53,987 bases of DNA, from positions 1 through 53,987 of the forward strand of contig CAIKOJ010000120.1 of NCBI GenBank assembly GCA_903829015.1. The letters run 5' to 3'. The DNA is from an uncultured Bacteroidota bacterium. GTDB lineage: Bacteria > Bacteroidota > Bacteroidia > Chitinophagales > Chitinophagaceae. Each line of letters opens with the position of its first letter. Within the stretch, counting starts at the first letter, position 1. Positions 35,873 through 44,049 of the stretch are shown here, piece after piece. The position numbers and the translations under genes were made by a program. Under the pieces are notes generated by a model. It was not told the origin of the DNA. It made no database searches and worked only from the letters and a program-made list of their open reading frames with translations.

Positions 35873-35917
35873 ACAGGGCTGCACCCTGTGTTGGTGTATA
35901 GAGCCCTTTCAGGGCTG
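35873..35917 (+). repeat. Inverted-repeat tail of the REP/transposase unit, possible terminator
   Basis: CACAGGG-5-CCCTGTG (35873-35891) and then AGCCCT-TTC-AGGGCT (35903-35917), the reverse copy of the upstream repeat palindrome, followed by GTTTTT. The second hairpin can end the transposase transcript. Confidence 0.75.
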
Positions 35918-35939
35918 TTTTTGTGCAGGGGTTAGGGTT

Positions 35940-36296
35940 TCAACGAAAATTATAAGCAACCCCCAGTTCATTAGATTGGGCTGAAATGATACTCAATTTA
36001 TGTTTACGATGTTTCGATGCATCATATATAAACAGGTATGTACTCAACGCTATAAAACCTGCTCCTGCCCCCGTCATTATTAATCCTCGGTTATCTCTAC
36101 CCATTCCGCAAATAAAAATTCCCCCTCCCACTCCGATACAACCAACAGGTATACATAATCCGGCAATTATTCTCAAAGGGGATGTTGGTGGTTTTTGTCC
36201 GTCTTGTTGGTATTTTTCGTGACCTACCTGATACCGGGCTGTCACATTTTGCGCAGAGAGCAAAGAAAATATCAGAATAAAAATGGAGTATTTCAT
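35940..36296 (-). CDS. Small membrane protein, unknown function
   Basis: 118-residue protein with an N-terminal signal-like segment, then a Pro/Gln-rich link and two hydrophobic segments (IIAGLCIPVGCIGVGGGIFI and LIMTGAGAGFIALSTYLFI) rich in glycine. The tail (KHRKHKL) is basic. I recognise no family. Similar two-helix gly-rich proteins occur in many Bacteroidota as hypothetical proteins. Confidence 0.65.
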   Translation of the reverse strand: MKYSIFILIFSLLSAQNVTARYQVGHEKYQQDGQKPPTSPLRIIAGLCIPVGCIGVGGGIFICGMGRDNRGLIMTGAGAGFIALSTYLFIYDASKHRKHKLSIISAQSNELGVAYNFR

Positions 36297-36384
36297 AGTC
36301 AGTTTAAAAATACTGAAAAATTCTAAAAGGCTCGGGTATCGTTATATACAATGTTGATGGCTACCTAAATTATGCCAAACCACG

Positions 36385-36392
36385 TACCTTTG
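36385..36392 (+). promoter_or_regulatory. Likely -7 element of the pruA promoter
   Basis: TACCTTTG, a perfect match to TAnnTTTG, lies 41 bp before the pruA ATG. The -33 box is not clear at the expected distance. Confidence 0.55.
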
Positions 36393-36433
36393 CATTCCAA
36401 ATCCCGAATTACAAATTTCAAATTCCAGAATAA

Positions 36434-38068
36434 ATGAATAACGCATATTTTGATTTTGCCGAACCAAAGAATGAACCTGTATTAAGCTACGCCCCCGGCA
36501 GTGCTGAACGCAAAGCCCTCAAAGAAGCACTTGCTGATCTGAAGAGCAAGAAAAGAGATATACCTATGTATATAGACGGCGAGGAGGTGCGTGGAGAAAA
36601 GAAAGAAGCGATTCGTCCGCCACATGAGACCTCCCATTTGCTGGGGTATTACTATCCGTCTACTGAAGAGCATGTGCATAATGCTATTGATGCTGCACTG
36701 AACGCCCGTGAGAGCTGGGCTGCAACCAGCTGGGAGCATAGAGCCTCCATTTTTATGAAGGCAGCCGAACTGCTGGCGACAAAATACCGTTACAGAATGA
36801 ATGCCGCTACCATGCTGGGTCAGAGCAAGAATGCTTACCAGGCTGAGATAGACAGTGCGTGCGAACTAATAGACTTTCTGCGGTTCAATGTGCATTTCCT
36901 GAGCCAGATATACAAGCAGCAGCCACTGTCTCCGCAGGGTATGGACAACCGCATGGAATACCGTCCGCTGGAAGGGTTTGTTCTTGCTGTAACGCCATTT
37001 AACTTTACGGCTATCGGTGGTAACCTGCCCACTGCGCCTGCTATGTGTGGCAACGTGGTAGTTTGGAAGCCTGCCAATACGCAGATATACTCTGCAAGTG
37101 TTTTTATGGAAATTCTTATTGAGGCTGGTTTACCAAACGGTGTCATCAACATTATTTATCCATCGGGTCCTGTTGTTGGTGAGATATGCTTTGCGCACCC
37201 ATATTTTGCGGGAGTCCATTTTACTGGTTCTACCGGAGTATTCCAGAGTATGTGGAAGAGCATAGGCAACAATATTTCGCGTTACAAGTCTTACCCGCGG
37301 ATAGTAGGGGAGACTGGCGGCAAGGACTTTGTATTCGTGCATCCTACTGCTAATGTTGATGCAGTTGTGGCTGGTCTTGCAAGAGGAGCGTTTGAGTATC
37401 AGGGCCAGAAATGCTCTGCAGCTTCACGTGCATATCTTCCTGCAAATCTTGCTGATGAAATAAAGAAGAAGCTGGTGGCAGAACTGGCAACGATGAAAAT
37501 GGGCGTTGTTGATGATTTTACCAACTTCATTAATGCCGTGATCGATGAGAAAGCGTTTAACAGCATAGAAGCTTACATTAAGAATGTAGCAGAAAGCAAT
37601 GGTGCTGCTAAAATTCTCTGCGGCGGAAAGTGCGATAAATCGAAGGGGTATTTTATTGAGCCTACTGTTATTGACACAACCGATCCTTCTTATGTAACCA
37701 TGTGCGAAGAGATCTTCGGACCTGTGCTTACTATCTATACATACGAAACAGACAACTGGATACAGGAACTGGAGGTGCTGGATAACACATCGCCTTATGC
37801 ATTAACCGGTGCAATATTTGCTCAGGATCGTAATGCTATTGAGTATATGACTAAGGCCCTCGTGAACAGTGCGGGTAACTTTTACATCAACGACAAGCCA
37901 ACCGGTGCAGTTGTGGGTCAGCAGCCATTTGGTGGCGCGCGCGCTTCAGGTACCAACGATAAAGCAGGTTCTGTACTAAATCTGTATCGTTGGCTCAGCC
38001 CGCGTACGATCAAGGAAACCTATGTATCTCCTGAGAACTATAGATATCCGTTCCATCAGGCCGATTGA
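36434..38068 (+). CDS. pruA: L-glutamate gamma-semialdehyde dehydrogenase
   Basis: Oxidises glutamate semialdehyde (from proline or ornithine) to glutamate with NAD. The 544-residue enzyme is the single-domain form without the proline dehydrogenase domain. The aldehyde dehydrogenase active site is intact: Glu293 in VGETGGKDF and catalytic Cys327 in GQKCSAASRA. WEHRA and GGARASGTNDKAG near the N- and C-terminus are typical of this subfamily. Transcribed alone and followed by a terminator. Confidence 0.95.
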   Translation: MNNAYFDFAEPKNEPVLSYAPGSAERKALKEALADLKSKKRDIPMYIDGEEVRGEKKEAIRPPHETSHLLGYYYPSTEEHVHNAIDAALNARESWAATSWEHRASIFMKAAELLATKYRYRMNAATMLGQSKNAYQAEIDSACELIDFLRFNVHFLSQIYKQQPLSPQGMDNRMEYRPLEGFVLAVTPFNFTAIGGNLPTAPAMCGNVVVWKPANTQIYSASVFMEILIEAGLPNGVINIIYPSGPVVGEICFAHPYFAGVHFTGSTGVFQSMWKSIGNNISRYKSYPRIVGETGGKDFVFVHPTANVDAVVAGLARGAFEYQGQKCSAASRAYLPANLADEIKKKLVAELATMKMGVVDDFTNFINAVIDEKAFNSIEAYIKNVAESNGAAKILCGGKCDKSKGYFIEPTVIDTTDPSYVTMCEEIFGPVLTIYTYETDNWIQELEVLDNTSPYALTGAIFAQDRNAIEYMTKALVNSAGNFYINDKPTGAVVGQQPFGGARASGTNDKAGSVLNLYRWLSPRTIKETYVSPENYRYPFHQAD

Positions 38069-38092
38069 TTCTGAGTAACTATGAATTTATAG

Positions 38093-38131
38093 AAAGCAGA
38101 AAATGGTTGTAAGACTGTTTTCTGCTTTTTT
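38093..38131 (+). terminator. Rho-independent terminator after pruA
   Basis: Stem AAAGCAGAAAA (38093-38103) with TTTTCTGCTTT (38118-38128), then further T residues to 38131. Confidence 0.85.
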
Positions 38132-38134
38132 ATT

Positions 38135-38142
38135 TAACTTTG
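38135..38142 (+). promoter_or_regulatory. Possible -7 element of the DUF433/DUF5615 pair
   Basis: TAACTTTG fits TAnnTTTG and lies 4 bp before the ATG at 38147, directly behind the pruA terminator. If used, the antitoxin mRNA would be leaderless. No good -33 box is present (GTTG at 38106 gives a 25-bp spacer). Confidence 0.4.
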
Positions 38143-38146
38143 GTAA

Positions 38147-38383
38147 ATGGTATGGAGCGAGTACATAGTTTCAGATAAAGATATCCTGCTTGGCAAGCCA
38201 ACAATAAAGGGCACACGGATATCTATTGAACTTGTTTTGGAATTACTCTCAAATGGTTGGACTGAAGAGATGATATACAAAAGCTATCCACAGCTCACGC
38301 AGGTTCATTTACTAGCTATTTTTTCCTATCTTAAAGAGTGTGTGCAACAGGAACTATTCTTTCCCCTTGGAAAAATTGCCTAA
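38147..38383 (+). CDS. DUF433 protein, probable antitoxin
   Basis: 78-residue protein of the DUF433 family (DILLGKPTIKGTRISIELVLELLSNG), a winged-helix-like DNA-binding fold used as antitoxin in type II systems. The KPTIKGTRI block is the family signature. It is encoded just ahead of a DUF5615 gene with a TAATG one-base overlap, the usual order for this pair. Confidence 0.85.
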   Translation: MVWSEYIVSDKDILLGKPTIKGTRISIELVLELLSNGWTEEMIYKSYPQLTQVHLLAIFSYLKECVQQELFFPLGKIA

Positions 38384-38736
38384 TGAAATTTCTAGCAAAT
38401 GAAAATTTTCCTTACCCGAGCGTTCAGTTACTGTTGGACAAAGGGTTTGATGTAGTTGCAATTACAAAAGAAATGCCGGGTATAAGTGATGAGGAAGTAA
38501 TGGCTTTTGCTAAAATGGAGAATAGAATTATTCTCACTTTTGATAAAGATTATGGCGAATTGATCTATAAATATGGGATGAAGGAACCTGTCTCAGTTGT
38601 CTTTTATAGGTACAAAGGAACCGACCCGGAATTTGCGGGAACTTTTTTAATTGATCTTTTGTCAGAATCTACCGTTTCTTTAGATAATACTTTCACAGTT
38701 ATAGATGAGAAGAACATCAGGCAGAGAAAATACTAA
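38383..38736 (+). CDS. DUF5615 PIN-like protein, probable toxin
   Basis: 117-residue PIN-like nuclease-fold protein. The start is the ATG at 38383 (MKFLANENFP), which overlaps the DUF433 stop by one base. Acidic residues of the PIN fold are visible: Glu7 in ANENF, Asp36-Glu37-Glu38 (GISDEEV) and the Asp pair in TFDKDYG. DUF5615 proteins are toxins partnered by DUF433 proteins. Activity is not proven here; the pair may be a functional toxin-antitoxin module or a residual. Confidence 0.85.
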   Translation: MKFLANENFPYPSVQLLLDKGFDVVAITKEMPGISDEEVMAFAKMENRIILTFDKDYGELIYKYGMKEPVSVVFYRYKGTDPEFAGTFLIDLLSESTVSLDNTFTVIDEKNIRQRKY

Positions 38737-38783
38737 CAAGAATACTAAACCAGCGGTTGCCTCTCTTTGTCAGATTTTGGAAT

Positions 38784-39344
38784 TTACTTATTAAACTCCG
38801 TCATAGCCTTTCCAATTCCCTGTGTGGCAAAGCACTCAATGGCATCTACACTTTTCAGCAGCATGTCCTTGATGATTGGTATTTCAGATGGTTTCCATTT
38901 ACCCAATACAAACTCTACCTGCCGGCCTTTAGGGAAATCACTTCCTATGCCAAAACGCAGGCGCGGATATTTATCGGTCATCATCAGTAGCTGAATATTC
39001 TTTAGGCCGTTGTGTCCGGCATCACTACCCGATGCTCTGAGGCGCAGCGTACCCAGCGGCAGTGCTATATCATCAACGATCACCAGCATATTTTCCATGG
39101 GTATTTTCTCCTTGTCCAGCCAGTATTTTACCGCTTTACCACTTAGGTTCATGTAAGTGGTCGGCTTTATTACTATAAAAGTTTTGCCTTTCCACTTCAC
39201 TTCGGCCATAAAAGCATGGCGGTCCAGCTTATAGTTGCCGCCGTTTTTGATCACAAAAGTATCGGCAACTTCAAAGCCAATATTATGGCGGGTTGCATCG
39301 TATTCCATGCCAATATTGCCCAATCCGACTATCAGGAATTTCAT
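38784..39344 (-). CDS. pth: Peptidyl-tRNA hydrolase
   Basis: Releases peptides from peptidyl-tRNA that has dropped from ribosomes. The 186-residue protein has Asn10 and the catalytic His20 (ATRHNIGF), plus the family blocks KPTTYMNLSGKAV, VDDIALPLGTLRLRASGSDAGHNGLKN and RLRFGIG. Length is standard. It converges on the DUF5615 gene. Confidence 0.96.
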   Translation of the reverse strand: MKFLIVGLGNIGMEYDATRHNIGFEVADTFVIKNGGNYKLDRHAFMAEVKWKGKTFIVIKPTTYMNLSGKAVKYWLDKEKIPMENMLVIVDDIALPLGTLRLRASGSDAGHNGLKNIQLLMMTDKYPRLRFGIGSDFPKGRQVEFVLGKWKPSEIPIIKDMLLKSVDAIECFATQGIGKAMTEFNK

Positions 39345-39451
39345 TTGGCGAAGATAAAAGGCAAAATTCTATTGACAATCAAGTTTTTGTATCATAAATT
39401 TTTAATACAATTATTTGTCCACATTTTATGTATAAAAGTTAGCAGTCTATT

Positions 39452-39483
39452 TTTGACATTGAATACTTCAATGCCTACCTTTG
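39452..39483 (+). promoter_or_regulatory. Promoter of the 3-hydroxyacyl-CoA dehydrogenase gene
   Basis: TTTG (39452-39455), 20-bp spacer, TACCTTTG (39476-39483). The spacing fits the Bacteroidota consensus. Transcription would begin near 39490, which rules out the early TTG at 39481 as start codon. Confidence 0.78.
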
Positions 39484-39561
39484 CGGCTCAAAAATGTAAT
39501 TTTTTTAATTATAATCAGCGAAATGGAATCAGTATTAGCTAGTAAAGAAAACACAACAATT

Positions 39562-40470
39562 ATGTCGTCAGCAATAAAGACAGTAACGGTAATTGGTTCG
39601 GGTACAATGGGCAATGGCATTTGCCATGTATTTGCTCAGAACGGCTTCAATGTTCACATGATGGACATTAACCAGGCCGCTATGGACAAGGCTCTTGCAA
39701 CCATCGGTAAGAACATGGATCGCCAGGTAGCCAAAGGCTCACTGACTGAAGAAGCTAAAAATAAGGCTATGAGCCTCATCAGCACTTACACCTCTATGGA
39801 AGAGGCTGTAAAAGACTGCGATCTGGTGGTTGAAGCTGCTACTGAGAACATTGACCTGAAACTGAACATTTTCCAACAGTTAGATAAGTTCTGCCCTCCG
39901 CATTGTATACTTGCTACTAATACTTCTTCAATATCAATCACTCGCATCGGTTCATACACCAAACGTCCGGGTCAGGTGATTGGTATGCATTTCTTCAACC
40001 CGGTTCCGGTAATGAAACTGGTAGAGGTGATCAATGGTTATGCAACAACTACGGAGGTGACTAACACAGTGTTTACACTGGCACAGAACATTGGTAAGGT
40101 ACCATGTATCGTAAACGACTATCCTGGTTTTATCTCTAACCGTATTCTCATGCCAATGATCAACGAAGCTGTACTGGCACTGCAGGAAGGTGTAGCAGGC
40201 ATTACTGAGATCGATGCGATCATGAAGCTGGGTATGGCTCATCCAATGGGGCCGTTGCAGTTGGCTGACTTTATTGGTCTGGATACATGCTATTCTATTA
40301 TGCATGTATTGCACATGGGCTTTGGTAACCAGAAGTATGCACCTGCTACTTTATTGGCCAACATGGTGCAGGCAGGCTACCTGGGTGTTAAATCTGGCGA
40401 AGGCTTCTACAAGTACACTCCTGGCAGTAAGGAGTTAGTTGTGAGTGAGCGTTTCACCAGCAAAAAATAA
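39562..40470 (+). CDS. 3-hydroxybutyryl-CoA / 3-hydroxyacyl-CoA dehydrogenase
   Basis: NAD-dependent dehydrogenase acting on 3-hydroxyacyl-CoA in beta-oxidation or butyryl-CoA metabolism. From the ATG at 39562 (MSSAIKTVTV) it has 302 residues. The alternative ATG at 39523 adds 13 residues without family likeness. The Rossmann motif GSGTMG is at 12-17 and the catalytic His143 is in HFFNPVPVM. A domain at ~190-300 (GLDTCYSIM, GYLGVKSGEGFYKY) completes the two-domain fold. It is transcribed alone from a strong promoter. Confidence 0.93.
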   Translation: MSSAIKTVTVIGSGTMGNGICHVFAQNGFNVHMMDINQAAMDKALATIGKNMDRQVAKGSLTEEAKNKAMSLISTYTSMEEAVKDCDLVVEAATENIDLKLNIFQQLDKFCPPHCILATNTSSISITRIGSYTKRPGQVIGMHFFNPVPVMKLVEVINGYATTTEVTNTVFTLAQNIGKVPCIVNDYPGFISNRILMPMINEAVLALQEGVAGITEIDAIMKLGMAHPMGPLQLADFIGLDTCYSIMHVLHMGFGNQKYAPATLLANMVQAGYLGVKSGEGFYKYTPGSKELVVSERFTSKK

Positions 40471-40492
40471 TTAACCACACATATTCTAATAA

Positions 40493-40517
40493 CAGGGCAG
40501 GCCATCAACCTGCCCTG
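40493..40517 (+). terminator. Probable terminator of the dehydrogenase gene
   Basis: Nine-bp stem CAGGGCAGG/CCTGCCCTG with a 7-base loop, followed by ATTTATTT rather than a pure T-run. Confidence 0.65.
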
Positions 40518-40583
40518 ATTTATTTAGCGCCGGCAGGCGTTTCGAAAGGCAGTTAAGCCAGCATAAAAACGTAAATTTACAAC

Positions 40584-41165
40584 ATGGAACAACTGGTCAT
40601 AGCATCAAACAATGCAGGTAAGATCCGCGAAATCAGGGAGCTTGTGGAAGGTGTAGAGTTATTGTCGTTACGGGATATTGAATTTACCGAGGAGATTGCC
40701 GAGCCGTTCTTTACGTTCGAAGAGAATGCCCTTGCAAAGGCTTCGGCAATACACCAATTCTCAGGCAAGAACGTATTTGCAGATGACAGCGGTCTTTGTG
40801 TGACCGCCTTGAATGGCATGCCAGGCGTAGACAGTGCACACTATTACGGCGAGCGTGATGATGAGCAAAATCTTCAGAAGGTATTGACCGAGCTCAATGA
40901 TGCCGAAGACAGATCAGCATTCTATAAAGCTGTCATCTGCCTAATATGGAACGATGATGTTTATTATTTCGAGGGTATTTGCCGAGGCCAAATCATAAAC
41001 GAAAAAAGAGGCGATGGCGGCTTCGGCTACGATCCTGTGTTTTTGCCTGATGGTTATGAGCAGACATTTGCCGAATTGCCCCTGAGCATAAAAAATCAGA
41101 TCAGCCACAGGGGTAAGGCAGTGAAGTTGATGGTTGAATTCTTAAAAGAAAAATTGCAGAATTAA
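40584..41165 (+). CDS. rdgB: XTP/dITP pyrophosphatase
   Basis: House-cleaning enzyme that hydrolyses ITP, dITP and XTP so that they are not incorporated into nucleic acids. The 193-residue protein has ASNNAGKIREI (7-17), FADDSGLCV with the catalytic aspartates (66-74), GFGYDPVF and the C-terminal SHRGKA. Length is normal. It is 36 bp upstream of the DUF2027-Smr gene, same strand. Confidence 0.95.
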   Translation: MEQLVIASNNAGKIREIRELVEGVELLSLRDIEFTEEIAEPFFTFEENALAKASAIHQFSGKNVFADDSGLCVTALNGMPGVDSAHYYGERDDEQNLQKVLTELNDAEDRSAFYKAVICLIWNDDVYYFEGICRGQIINEKRGDGGFGYDPVFLPDGYEQTFAELPLSIKNQISHRGKAVKLMVEFLKEKLQN

Positions 41166-41201
41166 TTGCTCTGGTTTTTTTCGAGCGTGTTATAAAAGTT
41201 T

Positions 41202-42200
41202 ATGAAATTTTCGATAGGGGATAAGGTTTTACTGAAGCAAACCAACGAAGAAGGCCATGTTACTGCCTACATCAACGATCTGATGATCGAGGTGGAAGTT
41301 GGCGGCGTTTCTTTCCCTATCCATATCGACGACGTCGATCATCCGTACCTTAAATGGTTTACCGACAAAACGAAAAAGAAAAAACAATCTTTGCCTGAGC
41401 AACTTCCGGTCGAGAGAATTATAGAGCGAAAGCAACGGTTGGCTAAGGGTGTATATCTGTCTTTCATGCCTGTTTACATTCACGATGGTTTTGAAGAAGT
41501 GGTAGAGCAGCTAAAAGTGTATTTGCTGAACGAACTACCCGTTTCGATAAATTACACTTACGATGTAAAGTATGCAATGAAGAGCGATTTCAGGCATACT
41601 GGTTCTCTGCATGCTTTTGGCAATGTATACCTGCACAGTGTTAACTATGCCGATATGAACGATCAGCCGCGTTTCAATTGGGAGCTAACCGATCCGGCAA
41701 ATGTGAATATGGACACTGCCACAGGTGTATTGCGGATCAAACCGGCCAAATTATTTGAGCATATCAGCCAGTTGCAGGTCAGTGGTGAGCCATCATTCAG
41801 TTATATGCTGATCAATGAATTCGCACCAAAGAAGAAGCAGGAAATTATAGAAAAATTTGAGCATCCCAAACCCAAGGTGGAATCTTTGATCACCCACCGC
41901 ACAATAGAACAGCCAAAGTTTGAGTTAGATCTGCATATAGAGGCATTGATAGACAACAGAAAAGGACTTTCGAACGCCGATATCGTAAACGTACAGTTAG
42001 AAACATTGCGCCATTATCTGCAGTTAGCTATCGTTCACCGGCAGGAAAGGATGATCATCATTCATGGCCTGGGTAAGGGTAAACTGAGGGAAGATGTGCA
42101 CCAGATTCTGAAACAAATACCTGAGATCAGCCGTTTTAAAAACGAATGGAGCGGCAGATATGGTTTTGGAGCTACAGAGGTCTGGTTCAGGCATCACTAA
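41202..42200 (+). CDS. DUF2027 and Smr-domain protein
   Basis: 332-residue cytoplasmic protein. The N-terminal part (~1-235) is the Bacteroidota-specific DUF2027 region, with a small SH3-like start (GDKVLLKQTNEEGHVTAYI). The C-terminal ~90 residues form an Smr domain: LDLH at 242-245 and HGLGKGKL at 288-295. Smr domains of MutS2 and related proteins nick DNA or RNA, and recently some act in ribosome rescue. It has no MutS domain. It is probably co-transcribed with rdgB. Confidence 0.9.
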   Translation: MKFSIGDKVLLKQTNEEGHVTAYINDLMIEVEVGGVSFPIHIDDVDHPYLKWFTDKTKKKKQSLPEQLPVERIIERKQRLAKGVYLSFMPVYIHDGFEEVVEQLKVYLLNELPVSINYTYDVKYAMKSDFRHTGSLHAFGNVYLHSVNYADMNDQPRFNWELTDPANVNMDTATGVLRIKPAKLFEHISQLQVSGEPSFSYMLINEFAPKKKQEIIEKFEHPKPKVESLITHRTIEQPKFELDLHIEALIDNRKGLSNADIVNVQLETLRHYLQLAIVHRQERMIIIHGLGKGKLREDVHQILKQIPEISRFKNEWSGRYGFGATEVWFRHH

Positions 42201-42295
42201 TCGTCTGTTTTTTGCCGTAAAACGTAGATACCTTGTATCAAAATATAACAAGTAATATCAATAATTTACCCGTATATTCGCACGGAATTTTTTTT

Positions 42296-43708
42296 ATGAT
42301 CAGAAGAGTTTTATCAGGTTTGTTGGTGATGGGTACGCTGGGCAGCGCTTCAGCTAAAGTGGTGGATGTAAATACTGCAAAAAATGTAGGCGTGAACTAT
42401 TGTAAATCTATGGGAATGAGTGCACTCCCTTCTGATTTTTCACTGGTTTATAGTGCAGTTTCTCAGTTGAACGGTACTTCAATCACAGACTTTTACGTTT
42501 TTAATAGAGCGGGTGGGGGATTTGTGATCGTTTCGGGCGATGATAATGTGAAACCGGTACTTGGCTGGTCTGATGGCTCCTCTTTTCAGGCCAACATCCC
42601 GGAAAGTATTGCTTCATGGCTTCAGACTTATTCCGACCAGATCAATTACGTAGTTAAGAACAATATCGCACCGTCTAAATCTGTGTCAGACAACTGGGAT
42701 TTGCTGAAAAACAATAGTAAGCCCTTTGCTGCTGCAAAAACTACAGCAGGTGGCGTTGTTGCACCATTGGTGCGTACCCGTTGGGGACAGGATCCGTTTT
42801 ATAACGATTATTGCCCTTACGATGCTTCTGCCGCCCAGTATACATTAAGTGGCTGTGTAGCTACGGCTATGGCGCAGTTAATGAAATATTGGAACTGGCC
42901 ACGCAGGGGAATGGGAAACCATTCTTACACATCGGGTTATGGTTTTCTTTCTGCCGATTATAGCACCAGAGTGTATCAGTGGGATTCAATGCCGGCTGCA
43001 GTATTTGTACACAACAACGCCGTTGCAACACTCATGTCGGACGCCGGTATCAGTGTGGATATGTGGTATGGAGTTACCGGTAGTGGCGCGCAGGTGCTTG
43101 GTGGTGGCAATTGCACCGAAACGGCCTTCAAAGAGTATTTCAGTTACAAGCCAACTTTGCACAGTTCATATCGCTACGGACAGACCGATACTGATTGGGT
43201 GCATTTGATCAAATCAGAGATCGATGCTAAAAGGCCGGTTATTTATACAGGTTATGGTACATCGGGTGGGCATTGCTTTTTAGCAGATGGTTATAAAGAA
43301 GATAATTTTATTCACTTCAACTGGGGCTGGGGTTATACCTGGGATGGATTTTATGTAGTGGAGCGTCTTGCGCCGGGCGGTACTGATTTTACAAACAATC
43401 AGGGTATACTGGTAGGTGTTGAGCCCGATAGCTCTGTTGTAGTTGCTGTAAGTACTGTTACTACTGCCGGAAGTGTATCCATTTATCCAAACCCGGCATC
43501 AGATAAAATTTTCGTAGACCTGCAGGGAACAAAAGCCAGTTCAGTTCGCATCATAGATCTTTCGGGCAGAGAAATGATGGCTGTTGCAGTTAAAAGCAAC
43601 GCTACCTCTGTAGAAATTCCCGTTCGCGAGCTTACCAATGGCATTTACTTCGCTGAAATAAACACTGCTTCAGGAGTAATTACATCGAAGGTTGCGGTGG
43701 CTAAATAA
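42296..43708 (+). CDS. C10-family cysteine peptidase (streptopain-like), T9SS
   Basis: Secreted cysteine protease of 470 residues. The ATG at 42296 starts the signal peptide (MIRRVLSGLLVMGTLGSASA). A Spi-type inhibitory prodomain occupies ~20-150, then the catalytic domain: Cys187 in SGCVATAMAQL, His326 in GGHCFLADGY, and the FNWGW block (341-345) that holds the active-site tryptophan in streptopain. A T9SS sorting domain (IYPNPASDKIF) closes the protein. C10 enzymes degrade host or environmental proteins; a Porphyromonas/Bacteroides relative is interpain. Confidence 0.93.
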   Translation: MIRRVLSGLLVMGTLGSASAKVVDVNTAKNVGVNYCKSMGMSALPSDFSLVYSAVSQLNGTSITDFYVFNRAGGGFVIVSGDDNVKPVLGWSDGSSFQANIPESIASWLQTYSDQINYVVKNNIAPSKSVSDNWDLLKNNSKPFAAAKTTAGGVVAPLVRTRWGQDPFYNDYCPYDASAAQYTLSGCVATAMAQLMKYWNWPRRGMGNHSYTSGYGFLSADYSTRVYQWDSMPAAVFVHNNAVATLMSDAGISVDMWYGVTGSGAQVLGGGNCTETAFKEYFSYKPTLHSSYRYGQTDTDWVHLIKSEIDAKRPVIYTGYGTSGGHCFLADGYKEDNFIHFNWGWGYTWDGFYVVERLAPGGTDFTNNQGILVGVEPDSSVVVAVSTVTTAGSVSIYPNPASDKIFVDLQGTKASSVRIIDLSGREMMAVAVKSNATSVEIPVRELTNGIYFAEINTASGVITSKVAVAK

Positions 43709-43730
43709 ACTACAATCAAATAAAGTATTT

Positions 43731-43754
43731 AAAAGCGCCTTCAGGCGCTTTTTT
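43731..43754 (+). terminator. Rho-independent terminator after the C10 peptidase
   Basis: Stem AAAAGCGCC (43731-43739), loop TTCA, GGCGCTTTT (43744-43752), then T residues. Confidence 0.93.
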
Positions 43755-43994
43755 GTTGGTTGATCCCTGAACTTGTTTTGGTCAACCTGTATTCAAAACA
43801 ACGGTTGCAATTAACCTCCGGAGTTATTCCATGGCTGGTTCTATCATTACGTCAGCAAAACCCCTTGTGCAGAGGCGTAAGAATGCGGCTCCCTTTGCTC
43901 CTTTTTAAGGGTCCAAAGTCCGGCAAGGGGTATTTGATCTTGAGTTTGACAATTAACTGGTATTTGCCATGCTCACGTTGCATTTGTACCCCAA
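43755..43994. other. Intergenic stretch without a convincing gene
   Basis: A 79-codon open frame exists here (43760-43999), but it runs into the terminator at 43995 and has no family likeness or credible initiation. CCCCTTG (43861-43867) and CAAGGGG (43923-43929) form an inverted pair 55 bp apart. I see no transposase or RNA gene. Confidence 0.6.
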
Positions 43995-44025
43995 AATAAA
44001 AATCCCCCGTGATTGCCGGGGGATT
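43995..44025 (-). terminator. Terminator of the 1017-residue glycine-rich gene
   Basis: Stem AATCCCCC (44001-44008)/GGGGGATT (44018-44025) with a 9-base loop. The A-rich side at 43995-44002 becomes a T-run on the minus strand. Confidence 0.88.
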
Positions 44026-44049
44026 AAGTTCATTGTTTATAAACGCTGC

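Noticed and set aside
43760..43999. 79-codon plus-strand frame after the C10 peptidase
   Set aside because: Begins directly after a strong terminator, ends in the next terminator and matches nothing I recognise.
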